A stretch of DNA of 63,069 nt from Prevotella sp. UBA2755 (lineage in GTDB: Bacteria; Bacteroidota; Bacteroidia; Bacteroidales; Bacteroidaceae), in assembly GCA_002353225.1 (NCBI GenBank), contig DEJF01000060.1, forward strand, positions 29,789 through 92,857, given 5' to 3'. Position numbers and translations under genes: made by a program. The notes below the pieces were generated by a model, which worked only from the letters and a program-made list of their open reading frames with translations, had not been told where the DNA came from and did not search any database. Of the stretch, positions 42,403-50,795 are shown in pieces. Numbering within the stretch: position 1 is the first letter of the stretch; every line of letters begins with the position of its first letter.

Positions 42403-43464
42403 ATGGAACAACAGAAGGTCATTTTCTCTGAAAACCTGCGTGCGACGCTGGGAGAAACCGTGAGTGAATGTGCTCACGACCGCTTATTGGTACTTGTCGA
42501 CGAGACAACCCGTGACTGTTGTCTCCCCGTCATCAGTGACTTCGACTGCATGAAAGAGGCACAGGTCATTACCATCCCTGCGACAGACACCCATAAGACA
42601 CTGGAGTCGCTTGCCCATGTTTGGAGTGAGATGCAACAGTTTGGCGCTACCCGCCATTCCCTGATGATCAACCTCGGAGGTGGTATGGTGACTGACTTAG
42701 GCGGTTTCGCTGCCTCCACTTTCAAGCGTGGTATACCTTATATTAACATACCCACCACCCTGCTCTCCATGGTGGATGCCAGCGTAGGTGGTAAGACAGG
42801 TATCAACTTCGGAGGACTGAAGAACGAGATTGGTGTATTCAACAATGCCCGTTGTGTTATCCTCGACACCACATTCCTGCGTACCCTCGATGATGAGAAT
42901 ATCCTCTCTGGCTATGCCGAGATGCTCAAGCACGGACTGATTGACTGCGAGAGCCACTGGGCGGCACTGCTAAACAACCCTATAGGCACTTTAGATACTA
43001 TAGATACTATAAAAACTATCTCCCACCTCCTCGCCAAGAGTGTTGCGGTCAAACAGCGTATCGTTACTGAGGACCCTACCGAGAAAGGGATTCGCAAGGC
43101 ATTGAATCTCGGACACACGGCAGGACATGCCTTCGAGTCGTTTGCCTTGGAGCACAAACCTATTCTCCACGGCTATGCCGTAGCCTACGGACTGGTGGTA
43201 GAACTCTACCTGTGCTGTGTCAAGACAGGGTTTCCACAGGACAAGATGCGACAGACCGTCAACTTCATCAAGGAGCATTACGGACGCATGACGATTACCT
43301 GTGATGACTATCCTCACCTCATCGAACTGATGCACCACGACAAGAAGAATGTGGGCAATGACATCAACTTCACCTTGCTTGGTGGTATCGGTGACATCCG
43401 CATCAACCAGACGGCGACAGAGGAGGAGATCAAAGAGGCTTTAGACTTTTACAGAGAATATTAA
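42403..43464 (+). CDS. aroB: 3-dehydroquinate synthase
   Basis: The 353-residue enzyme closes the second step of the shikimate pathway using NAD and a divalent metal. INLGGGMVTDLGGFAASTFK, ASVGGKTGIN and LGHTAGHAFE carry NAD, substrate and zinc residues. The ATG at 42403 directly follows TAATTTTGC, a likely -7 box, so the transcript has a very short leader; the in-frame ATG at 42331 lies upstream of that box. Confidence 0.95.
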   Translation: MEQQKVIFSENLRATLGETVSECAHDRLLVLVDETTRDCCLPVISDFDCMKEAQVITIPATDTHKTLESLAHVWSEMQQFGATRHSLMINLGGGMVTDLGGFAASTFKRGIPYINIPTTLLSMVDASVGGKTGINFGGLKNEIGVFNNARCVILDTTFLRTLDDENILSGYAEMLKHGLIDCESHWAALLNNPIGTLDTIDTIKTISHLLAKSVAVKQRIVTEDPTEKGIRKALNLGHTAGHAFESFALEHKPILHGYAVAYGLVVELYLCCVKTGFPQDKMRQTVNFIKEHYGRMTITCDDYPHLIELMHHDKKNVGNDINFTLLGGIGDIRINQTATEEEIKEALDFYREY

Positions 43465-43512
43465 TCTCTGATACAATACACTACTACCTATTTAGATTGC
43501 TAACAACCGAAG

Positions 43513-43551
43513 GCGGGACTCATCCGTGAGGACGTGTCCCGCTTATATTTT
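43513..43551 (+). terminator. Terminator after aroB
   Basis: GCGGGAC (43513) pairs with GTCCCGC (43536) and is followed by TTATATTTT. Confidence 0.7.
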
Positions 43552-43572
43552 ACTGATTTTACTGGGAAAATG

Positions 43573-43603
43573 TTTGGTTATTCAGTATTTTTGTTTATCT
43601 TTG
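43573..43603 (+). promoter_or_regulatory. Promoter of the UDP-glucuronate decarboxylase gene
   Basis: TTTG (43573-43576), 19 nt, TATCTTTG (43596-43603), followed by CAC; ATG at 43637. Confidence 0.8.
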
Positions 43604-43636
43604 CACAAAAGTTATCTTTACTACCATAAAACAACT

Positions 43637-44575
43637 ATGAAAAGGATTTTAGTTACTGGTGGAGCCGGTTTTATAGGCTCCCATCTCTGTGAGCGTCTTG
43701 TCAATGAAGGCAATGATGTGATTTGTATCGACAATTTCTATAGTGGTTCCAAGGAGAACGTATGGCATCTGATTGGGAAGCCTAACTTCGAGTTGGTGCG
43801 TCATGATGTCATCAACCCCTACTGGGCTGAAGTGGATGAGATTTACAATCTCGCCTGTCCTGCCTCCCCTATCTATTATCAGAACGACCCTATACAGACT
43901 ACCAAGACCAGTTTCTTCGGTGCTTACCACATGCTGGGACTGGCACGTCGTACAAAGGCTAAGATCCTACAGTCATCAACCAGTGAGGTCTATGGCGACC
44001 CTAACGTACACCCACAGCCGGAGAGTTATTGGGGTAATGTGAACCCCATCGGACTGCGTTCCTGTTATGATGAGGGAAAGCGTGTCGCTGAGACGCTGTT
44101 CTTCGACTATTACCGTCTGCACAAAGTGCGCAGCAAGGTTATCCGTATCTTCAACACCTATGGTCCGCGCATGGCAGTAAGCGACGGTCGTGTTGTCTCC
44201 AACTTCGTGGTGCAGGCACTGCGTGGTGAAGACCTCACCATCTATGGTGACGGACAGCAGACCCGTTCTTTCCAGTATGTGAGCGACCTGATTGAGGGAA
44301 TGATCCGGATGATGGACACCCCCGACGACTTCACGGGTCCTGTCAACCTGGGTAACCCCGGTGAGTTCACCATGCTCGAACTGGCAGAGAAAGTTCTTCA
44401 GAAGATTGGTGGCAAGAGCAAGATTGTATACCGCCCCCTGCCCAGCGACGACCCGAAGATGCGCCGTCCTGATATTACCCTCGCCAAACAGAAGTTAGGC
44501 TGGGAGCCGAAGGTCAAACTGGATGAAGGACTGGATCATATCATCGCTTATTTCCGCGAGTATCTGAAGCGATAA
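43637..44575 (+). CDS. uxs: UDP-glucuronate decarboxylase (UDP-xylose synthase)
   Basis: The 312-residue extended SDR enzyme makes UDP-xylose from UDP-glucuronate. MKRILVTGGAGFIGSHLCER carries the NAD motif; the catalytic set is Ser/Thr in SSTSEVYGDP and YxxxK in CYDEGKR. PASPIYYQNDPIQTTKT and NTYGPRMAVSDGRVVSNF are family blocks. The start follows the promoter by 33 nt; an in-frame ATG at 43526 precedes the promoter. It probably supplies xylose for surface polysaccharide. Confidence 0.93.
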   Translation: MKRILVTGGAGFIGSHLCERLVNEGNDVICIDNFYSGSKENVWHLIGKPNFELVRHDVINPYWAEVDEIYNLACPASPIYYQNDPIQTTKTSFFGAYHMLGLARRTKAKILQSSTSEVYGDPNVHPQPESYWGNVNPIGLRSCYDEGKRVAETLFFDYYRLHKVRSKVIRIFNTYGPRMAVSDGRVVSNFVVQALRGEDLTIYGDGQQTRSFQYVSDLIEGMIRMMDTPDDFTGPVNLGNPGEFTMLELAEKVLQKIGGKSKIVYRPLPSDDPKMRRPDITLAKQKLGWEPKVKLDEGLDHIIAYFREYLKR

Positions 44576-44600
44576 CCATACGGGCTGTAGGCAACTCATG

Positions 44601-44631
44601 GGCGGTAGCGGTCAGCGTTGCCGCCTTTTTT
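44601..44631 (+). terminator. Terminator after uxs
   Basis: GGCGG (44601) pairs with CCGCC (44621), followed by six T residues. Confidence 0.75.
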
Positions 44632-44712
44632 GTCTATTGCTACGGATGACGGCAAGGAATACTTTCATAAAGGTATCAAAAGGTATTTAATTGGTAAACA
44701 ACTGCTAAAAGT

Positions 44713-44744
44713 TTTGGCTGATTGGGAAATAATTTCTACTTTTG
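44713..44744 (+). promoter_or_regulatory. Promoter of the SLC13 permease gene
   Basis: TTTG (44713-44716), 20 nt, TACTTTTG (44737-44744); ATG at 44766. Confidence 0.75.
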
Positions 44745-44765
44745 TGCTCCAAATAATACAACAAT

Positions 44766-46565
44766 ATGGAAACAGAACTATTTTGGGGATTTAATCTACA
44801 CGCATGGATCACCATCGTGACGGTATTGGGAATGTTTACGACACTCCTTTGCACTAAACTACGTACAGACCTTGTCTTCCTTTGTGCTATCGGCATCTTA
44901 TATGTCACTGGTGTCCTTGATGCAAAAGAAGCCTTTTCGGGTTTCAGTTCCACCTCGGTGGTCATCATCGGTGTGTTGTTCATCGTCGTGGCAGGACTAA
45001 CCTACACGGGGGTATTACAGTGGATTGTCAAAAACCTGTTAGGACAACCCAGCACTTATGCGAAGGCGGTAGTCAGACTGATGCTCCCTGTGGCAGCACT
45101 CAGTTCGTTCTTGAGTAACACGACAGTGGTCGCCATGTTTGTCAACATCGTGAAGATGTGGTCGAAGAAGTTAGGGATATCACCCTCCAAACTGCTGATT
45201 CCATTGAGTTATGCGTCTGGTATGGGTGGTGTCTGTACGTTGATCGGTACACCTCCTAACCTGATTATCTCTGGCTTGTATGCCGACAAAACGGGGGATG
45301 CCATGAACGTTCTTGCGACAACGATTCCCGGACTGTTCTGTCTTTTCGTCGGTGTCCTCTCCGTCATTGCCTTACGCAAATTATTACCTGAAAGGAAAGT
45401 TCCTGAGTCTGCCTTCGAGGCGACATCCGAATATACCGTCGAGTTATTAGTGCCATCCGACAATCCTTTTATCGGAAAGACATTAGGAGAGGCTGGACTG
45501 TTTGATGTCAAGGGCGGTTCCTTGCTGGAGTTCTACCATTTCGACAATGTACCGTCTCCGCTTACTGCCGATGAGTTTATCTTAGGCGGTGACCATCTGG
45601 TGTATGCCGGACAGATCGACGAGTTACTGGAATTGGAGGAGACGCATGGACTGGTGAGTGCTGACCATCACATCTTCTCACTCGATGAGTTAGACAAGAA
45701 CCGCCAGTTGCGCACCGCCTACATCACGTTCGGCAGTCCACTCATCGGCACCACTCTGGAGAAGAACTCTTTCGAGCGCGACAACAACATGACGCTGGTG
45801 GCTGTCGCCCGTCGTGGAGAACGCATCAACAAGAGCCCTCGCAAAGTGGTATTGCGGGCTGGTGACACCTTACTCTTGTCGTGTTCCCCACAACTGAATA
45901 TCAACACTGAGAAACTATCGTCACAGGTACAGTTTTTCGATAATTCCCAGATACCTAATATCAGTTGGAAAACCACAGCATCCACACTCATCATGCTGAC
46001 AATGGTCGTTGTCTCCGCCCTCAACATCATGCCGCTGCTGCAATGTGCCTTTATCGCTGCCGCTGCTATGCTCATCATCGGCTGCTGCACACCAGAACAG
46101 GCGATGAAGTCGATCAATGGGGAAATACTGATGGTGTTCGCTGGTAGTGTCGTACTGGGTCTCGCTATCCAGAAGACGGGCATTGCCGAACGCCTTGCCT
46201 TTGGCATACTGGATGTCTGTGGTACCAATCCGCTTGTCGTGATGACGGCTATCTGTCTGGTAGGTACCTTCATCACGGAGTTTATATCCAACACGGCGGC
46301 TGGTGCCATGTTCTTCCCCATCATGTATGAGGCGGCAGAGGAAATGGGCTATGAGCCTTATCCTTTCCTCATAGCCCTGATGATTAGTGTCAGCAGTAGT
46401 TTCGCCACACCTATCGGCTCTCCTACGCACATGCTGGTATATGGTCCCGGCGGTTATCGGTTCAGCGACTTCATGCGCATAGGACTACTGATGAACATCA
46501 TCATCCTCGCTGCCAATATCCTTATCGTGAACATCATCTATCCGCTCACACCCCTACAACCGTAG
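44766..46565 (+). CDS. SLC13/DASS family permease with two TrkA-C domains
   Basis: The 599-residue protein has two membrane halves joined by a soluble middle. FLSNTTVVAMFVNIVKMW and YASGMGGVCTLIGTPPNLII are the first cation/anion signature, and EFISNTAAGAMFFPIMYEAA with SSSFATPIGSPTHMLVYGPG the second. Residues 210-390 hold two TrkA-C (RCK C-terminal) domains with FIGKTLGEAGLFDVKG and LIGTTLEKNSF. Such proteins import sulfate, dicarboxylates or similar anions with Na+; the substrate cannot be told. Confidence 0.92.
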   Translation: METELFWGFNLHAWITIVTVLGMFTTLLCTKLRTDLVFLCAIGILYVTGVLDAKEAFSGFSSTSVVIIGVLFIVVAGLTYTGVLQWIVKNLLGQPSTYAKAVVRLMLPVAALSSFLSNTTVVAMFVNIVKMWSKKLGISPSKLLIPLSYASGMGGVCTLIGTPPNLIISGLYADKTGDAMNVLATTIPGLFCLFVGVLSVIALRKLLPERKVPESAFEATSEYTVELLVPSDNPFIGKTLGEAGLFDVKGGSLLEFYHFDNVPSPLTADEFILGGDHLVYAGQIDELLELEETHGLVSADHHIFSLDELDKNRQLRTAYITFGSPLIGTTLEKNSFERDNNMTLVAVARRGERINKSPRKVVLRAGDTLLLSCSPQLNINTEKLSSQVQFFDNSQIPNISWKTTASTLIMLTMVVVSALNIMPLLQCAFIAAAAMLIIGCCTPEQAMKSINGEILMVFAGSVVLGLAIQKTGIAERLAFGILDVCGTNPLVVMTAICLVGTFITEFISNTAAGAMFFPIMYEAAEEMGYEPYPFLIALMISVSSSFATPIGSPTHMLVYGPGGYRFSDFMRIGLLMNIIILAANILIVNIIYPLTPLQP

Positions 46566-46614
46566 GGGCTGTCAAGCCATCGCATATTCTTAAACATTAT
46601 AAACACACGTAGTC

Positions 46615-47007
46615 ATGAAAAAACTAACGATCCCGGCTCTCGCATTGCTGACAGCCACGTTCTTTCTAAGTGCCATGCCAGATGACGGCATCATGGTTAA
46701 GGAGCACGGAGTCTATATCATCAATACCACGGCTCTTGCCTCCGACGTAGAGGGATATGAAAATACGACTCCCCTTAAAATCTATATCAAGAAAAACAAA
46801 ATCATAAAAATCGAGGCTCTAAGAAACCAGGAGACTCCCAAATACTTTGCCAAGGTCAAGAAACAGTTACTTGACAAGTGGAACGGCATGACCGTCAAGC
46901 AGGCTTTAGCGACAGAAGTTGACGGTGTCACAGGAGCCACCTACTCCTCCAAGGCTGTCAAAGAGAATGTACGCCGAGGCATCAGTTACTATAAGCAGCA
47001 TAAATAG
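46615..47007 (+). CDS. FMN-binding domain protein
   Basis: The 130-residue product has a signal peptide (KLTIPALALLTATFFLSAMP) and an FMN-bind domain whose flavin-attachment motif is in VDGVTGATYSSKAV, where the Thr receives FMN by phosphoester bond in RnfG/NqrC-type proteins. It lies 49 nt after the permease gene. The redox partner is unknown. Confidence 0.85.
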   Translation: MKKLTIPALALLTATFFLSAMPDDGIMVKEHGVYIINTTALASDVEGYENTTPLKIYIKKNKIIKIEALRNQETPKYFAKVKKQLLDKWNGMTVKQALATEVDGVTGATYSSKAVKENVRRGISYYKQHK

Positions 47008-47058
47008 TCACCTTCATAAAATCCCTTTTGCCTAAGATACCCCACAAAGTCCTTACCT

Positions 47059-48966
47059 TCAACCCTTGAAAGCGACAACGGTGACAAGGGTTAAAAAATT
47101 CGTGTAGGAATACTCGTAGTCCGTGTCTTTGGTGAGACTGAGCGAGCCTGTCTGCACGAGTGGCTCAGGGGTGATGGCACTGCCTGTATAGGTCTGGTCG
47201 GGAACATCGGCAATGGTGGGATTGACTTTCTGCACGATGATGAGACGGTTACCGTTCTCAATAATGGTGAAATAGTCGCTCTTGCTTGCTGTCACATCGG
47301 CTTCGCCTTGCTTATAGACGATACTTCCGCTGTTCTTGATGCTCGATGCATCCACCTTGTCGATGCCGTCGTAAATCGTCACCGTGCCAAACGTAATGGT
47401 AGGACCATAATAAGAATATCCCTTACCGATACCATCTCCTGAATCACCGCCTGTCGCCGTAACATATCCGCCTTTAATGGTGACATTGCCGAATTGTACA
47501 GAGGTTGAGTTGTCGTTGTTTGTGTTTTTGATAACACCCGTTCCAATTCCTGCGCCCCAGTCGCCGCCGATTGCTGTGATAGTTCCGCTTTCAATAACAA
47601 TATCACCGCTGCTGACATTGCTGTCATAATTCCATATTGCACTCAGTCCGATACCTGCGCTCCAGTCCCCGCCGTTTGCTGTCAGAGAGCCGTCTCCACG
47701 AATAGTGAGCGTTGTACCGCTGCCGCCAACCTGAATGCCTGCTTTGTTGTATGCGCCCGTCACACTGTTCGTGCCAACAAGGGTAATGGTCGCCGACCCC
47801 TCGCAGACGATGCTGCCGCTTATCGTTGCATTATTAAGGGTGATGTTGGCACCGTCTGCAATCGTCACGGTGTGTCTTATCGAACCAGTCAATATATCGC
47901 CGTCAACATTGCTTTGTACAATATCTGCCGTCACTGTCACATCTGCCGCCGGCATCGTAAATGCGTACTGAATGTCGGTCACAGCAGTCAGTTCAACTGC
48001 ACCATCATTTACTTTCAATGCCGAGGCATCGATCAAGTCGCTGACGTAAAGATACATGGTAGTCCCGGCAAGTACCTGACTGGCATTGCTTGTGACAAGA
48101 CCGCTGATGCTGCCGTCAATCGTGATGGTGCGGTAAATCTTGGTCTGCTCCTCGGTTATCTCCGTGGTATAGCCCTCGTCGCTGAAATACTTGCCGCACA
48201 TAGAACATTGCCAATACTCGATGTTCGTGTCCGTAGCCTCATGGTGTTCGCCTGAGTGGGGAATCATCGGCTCTATGACTGCAGATTCCGCAAGTTCCGT
48301 CGCGCCTGTCTCGTCGGTGAAATACTTGCCGTCGCTGTTGCGCAGGTAGCAATCCACCTTGATGCCAGTTTTGGCACAGGTCGCAGCCCTTACCGTCAGG
48401 TGGGTGTAGTAGACATCAGGAGATGAGCCGTAGAGCCTGATTTCCGTAAGCCAGATATTATTGCTACTATTCGACACTTCAAAACGGAAATACTTGTATG
48501 CATTGTTTCCGTTGTTATCGCAAGCATACTGGAACTCCTGCCCCGATGCCAGCGATCCGGATTTGGACGAAAGCGTAGTCCAGGAGTCACCTGCATCAGC
48601 CTTCGCCTTCAACACCCAGCCAGTGGGTTTGAAATTGTTTGCATCGTATGTGTTGAAGATATATCCCTTCGGAATAATCGGGTCGTCGGAGTTGAACTCG
48701 ATATAATATGGCTGAGCATCATTGTTCAGATGCCATGAACTCGACGCATCTAAATTTCCGTCCACCAACTTGGGATAGTTATAAGCCGCGGCAGATGCAT
48801 TTGTTCCTGCCGTAGCCGTAAAGCCTGTGAACAGCGTGTAGTCCGTGCCGCCCATGTTGATGGTTGATGTCGTTGTCGCCCACGCTGTCAAGGCGGTGAG
48901 TACAGCGAGGATGAGCGTCAAGGCCCATCGTACTGTTTGTGTTCTTTTCATCATTTCATTTTTCAT
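47059..48966 (-). CDS. Secreted surface protein with discoidin-like and beta-helix-like regions
   Basis: The 635-residue protein has a signal peptide (ALTLILAVLTALTAWA). Residues 35-185 resemble a F5/8-type C (discoidin) domain (NASAAAYNYPKLVDGNLDAS, YKYFRFEVSNSSNNIWLTEI). Residues 360-540 carry ladder-like repeats, including GGDWSAGIG, GGDWGAGIG and GGDSGDGIG. The end (IADVPDQTYTGSAITPEPLV...) starts an MBG-like beta domain but stops early at NFLTLVTVVAFKG, so the C-terminus looks truncated. No anchoring or secretion tag is seen. Adhesin or glycan-binding roles are possible. Confidence 0.7.
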   Translation of the reverse strand: MKNEMMKRTQTVRWALTLILAVLTALTAWATTTSTINMGGTDYTLFTGFTATAGTNASAAAYNYPKLVDGNLDASSSWHLNNDAQPYYIEFNSDDPIIPKGYIFNTYDANNFKPTGWVLKAKADAGDSWTTLSSKSGSLASGQEFQYACDNNGNNAYKYFRFEVSNSSNNIWLTEIRLYGSSPDVYYTHLTVRAATCAKTGIKVDCYLRNSDGKYFTDETGATELAESAVIEPMIPHSGEHHEATDTNIEYWQCSMCGKYFSDEGYTTEITEEQTKIYRTITIDGSISGLVTSNASQVLAGTTMYLYVSDLIDASALKVNDGAVELTAVTDIQYAFTMPAADVTVTADIVQSNVDGDILTGSIRHTVTIADGANITLNNATISGSIVCEGSATITLVGTNSVTGAYNKAGIQVGGSGTTLTIRGDGSLTANGGDWSAGIGLSAIWNYDSNVSSGDIVIESGTITAIGGDWGAGIGTGVIKNTNNDNSTSVQFGNVTIKGGYVTATGGDSGDGIGKGYSYYGPTITFGTVTIYDGIDKVDASSIKNSGSIVYKQGEADVTASKSDYFTIIENGNRLIIVQKVNPTIADVPDQTYTGSAITPEPLVQTGSLSLTKDTDYEYSYTNFLTLVTVVAFKG

Positions 48967-49113
48967 GATTCAATTGATTTATTTGTTTATATTATGTTGT
49001 TTCGTATCTTTTTCATATCTTAAAGACTTCGTCTCGAAAGGCTACGGGTAGGCGAACTATGCTCGGGAATGGATTGGCTACATCTCGGCAATACAAAGAA
49101 AAACGAGTTTTCT

Positions 49114-49145
49114 TTTGGTATTTCGCTCGATTTGCACTATCTTTG
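49114..49145 (+). promoter_or_regulatory. Promoter of the toxin-antitoxin operon
   Basis: TTTG (49114-49117), 20 nt, TATCTTTG (49138-49145); antitoxin ATG at 49172. Confidence 0.78.
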
Positions 49146-49171
49146 CCGTCAGAACCAAACATGTTAGGATT

Positions 49172-49417
49172 ATGACAACAGTAGAGTTGAATGCGCAGAT
49201 ATGGCACGACATGGCCGAGATAGCCGACAGCGAGCAATTGATGAAGCAGTTGGCAAAGTATCTGAAGAAGTTGGTGGCAAAAAAAACAGACCCAACGCTG
49301 ATGACGAAAGAGGAGTTCTTTGCTCGCGTTGATGAGGCTCGTGAGGAAATCAGACAGGGGAAGGGAAAACGGTTTTCCGACCCCGAGGAAATGAATGCCT
49401 GGCTTAACTCTCTCTGA
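49172..49417 (+). CDS. Antitoxin of a YoeB-type system
   Basis: The 81-residue protein starts MTTVELNAQIWHDMAEIADS and is mainly helical and charged (EEFFARVDEAREEIRQGKGK), ending MNAWLNSL. It does not look like YefM; it resembles the Bacteroidetes antitoxins that precede Txe/YoeB toxins. Its stop is 2 nt before the toxin start. The ATG at 49172 follows the promoter; the longer frame begins inside the -33 box. Confidence 0.75.
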   Translation: MTTVELNAQIWHDMAEIADSEQLMKQLAKYLKKLVAKKTDPTLMTKEEFFARVDEAREEIRQGKGKRFSDPEEMNAWLNSL

Positions 49418-49419
49418 CC

Positions 49420-49692
49420 ATGTACGATATTGTCTACTCTGAGAAAGCCCAAGAGGACTTGGCAAAACTGAGACGCAGCGAACCGACAGCACATAAAAAG
49501 GCCGTGAAGTTGCTCAACGAGTTGATGCAACACCCTCGCACCGGCACGGGCCATCCCGAGCAGTTGAAGGGCGACCGTGCTGGACAATGGAGCCGCACCA
49601 TCACGAAGAAGCACCGATTGATTTACGAAATCTTCGAGACCGAGGTCTATGTGGATGTGCTTTCGGCCTACGGTCATTACGACGACAAATAG
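49420..49692 (+). CDS. yoeB: Txe/YoeB family mRNA interferase toxin
   Basis: The 90-residue protein matches the YoeB fold: MYDIVYSEKAQEDLAKLRRS, HPRTGTGHPEQLKGD, GQWSRTITKKHRLIYEI and a C-terminal SAYGHYDDK holding the conserved His-Tyr. YoeB cuts mRNA on the ribosome. It is coupled with the antitoxin gene 2 nt upstream. Confidence 0.9.
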   Translation: MYDIVYSEKAQEDLAKLRRSEPTAHKKAVKLLNELMQHPRTGTGHPEQLKGDRAGQWSRTITKKHRLIYEIFETEVYVDVLSAYGHYDDK

Positions 49693-49790
49693 TCCCGTCG
49701 TCTGAAGCCACGACACCATCCCCTGCACCGACCAAGGTACGGGGGATGTTTGCGTCTGTATGTTCAGTAGTCGTGTCATTGTTCCTTACT

Positions 49791-49937
49791 TTATTTCTTG
49801 CGCAGTGCCTGCACCAGGAGCACAAGGCACCATATCCACATCGCAACGAAGACGGTGAGGAAGACGATGGTGAGTACCAATCGTCTGATGGTGAGCCACA
49901 GGGGTGTCTCGGTGATGAAACGGTTAAGTTCGTCCAT
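49791..49937 (-). CDS. Tiny membrane protein (48 aa)
   Basis: The frame MDELNRFITETPLWLTIRRL continues with one long hydrophobic segment (VLTIVFLTVFVAMWIWCLVL) and ends LVQALRKK. The positive-inside pattern and clean stop support a small single-span membrane protein. It lies between the toxin gene and a regulator gene, on the opposite strand. No family is recognised. Confidence 0.5.
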   Translation of the reverse strand: MDELNRFITETPLWLTIRRLVLTIVFLTVFVAMWIWCLVLLVQALRKK

Positions 49938-49990
49938 GAGCGTTTGGTCTATATATATGGTCGCAAAGGTACCTCTTTTACATCATTAAA

Positions 49991-50076
49991 GGTGTGACAA
50001 TTTTGCAAGAGGTGTGACTATTTTGAAGGTTTTGGGGCATTTAGGTGTGACGGTTTTGAAAATTGTCACACCTAAA
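49991..50076. promoter_or_regulatory. GGTGTGAC repeat array upstream of the AraC-type regulator
   Basis: GGTGTGACnnTTTTG occurs at 49991, 50011 and 50044, and TTTAGGTGTGAC (50040-50051) forms a perfect 12-bp inverted repeat with GTCACACCTAAA (50065-50076). The array lies 57-142 nt upstream of the regulator start and could be its operator. Being between divergent genes it may also serve the tiny membrane protein. Confidence 0.65.
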
Positions 50077-50132
50077 TGGAGGTTTTATGCTAAAAAATGC
50101 TTAATTTCGCAGCCGTTATAATAACAATCGGC

Positions 50133-50794
50133 ATGATGCAATTTACGGCAGTGGTGTTAATGCTGCTGCTCACGGTGAAACTGCTCTTCTTGCGCGAACG
50201 TCGCATCAAAAGCAGTCAGGACGACAGGCTCGCCGGCTGATGGCTGGCGGCACAGCACTGTTGGCACTGCTGGTGCCCGTTGCCATCTTCGACTCCGGCA
50301 AAGGGATGCTCACCGTCGCCTTCGCCGTCTATTTCTTCCTGTTTTATCTGGTGGATAGTTTCTGTTTCTACCTCACCAGTCCCGCCCCCGAACGTATGCA
50401 TGCTGCAGAGCAGAACGCCACCGAGGTGGAGCATGCCGTGGAGGCTTGGAAAGCACGTGGCGGCTACCGCCAGACAGGACTGCTGCAACCCATAGCCGCA
50501 CAGGACATCGGCATCAGCCGCTACCGGCTGACAACATGGTTGCACCAGCGTGGACAGAAATACACCGAGTGGATAGCCCAATTACGCGTCGAAGAGGCAA
50601 AGCACACCATCGCCCCCCATCCCGACTGGTCTAACGATGCCATCGCCCAGCACTGCGGCTTCACCGACCGTACCGTCCTTCAGCGCACGTTCAAGAAAAT
50701 CGAGGGCATCACGCCCCAGAAGTATCTGGAGAACCTGAGCAAGGGAGAGTGCTTCAAGGACAAACCACTCGTAGACCTGTTGACAGGGAAGTAA
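50133..50794 (+). pseudogene. AraC-type transcription regulator with membrane N-terminus, split frame
   Basis: The first frame (MMQFTAVVLMLLLTVKLLFL, 35 residues) stops with TGA at 50238-50240. The second, starting at 50240, continues with a membrane segment (ALLALLVPVAIF) and ends with an AraC-type double helix-turn-helix: DIGISRYRLTTWLHQRGQKY and WSNDAIAQHCGFTDRTVLQR with TFKKIEGITPQKYL. The two parts read as one protein after a one-base shift near DDRLA, so I infer a frameshift or programmed coupling (TGATG). The intact protein would be about 220 residues. Confidence 0.7.
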
Positions 50795-50795
50795 T

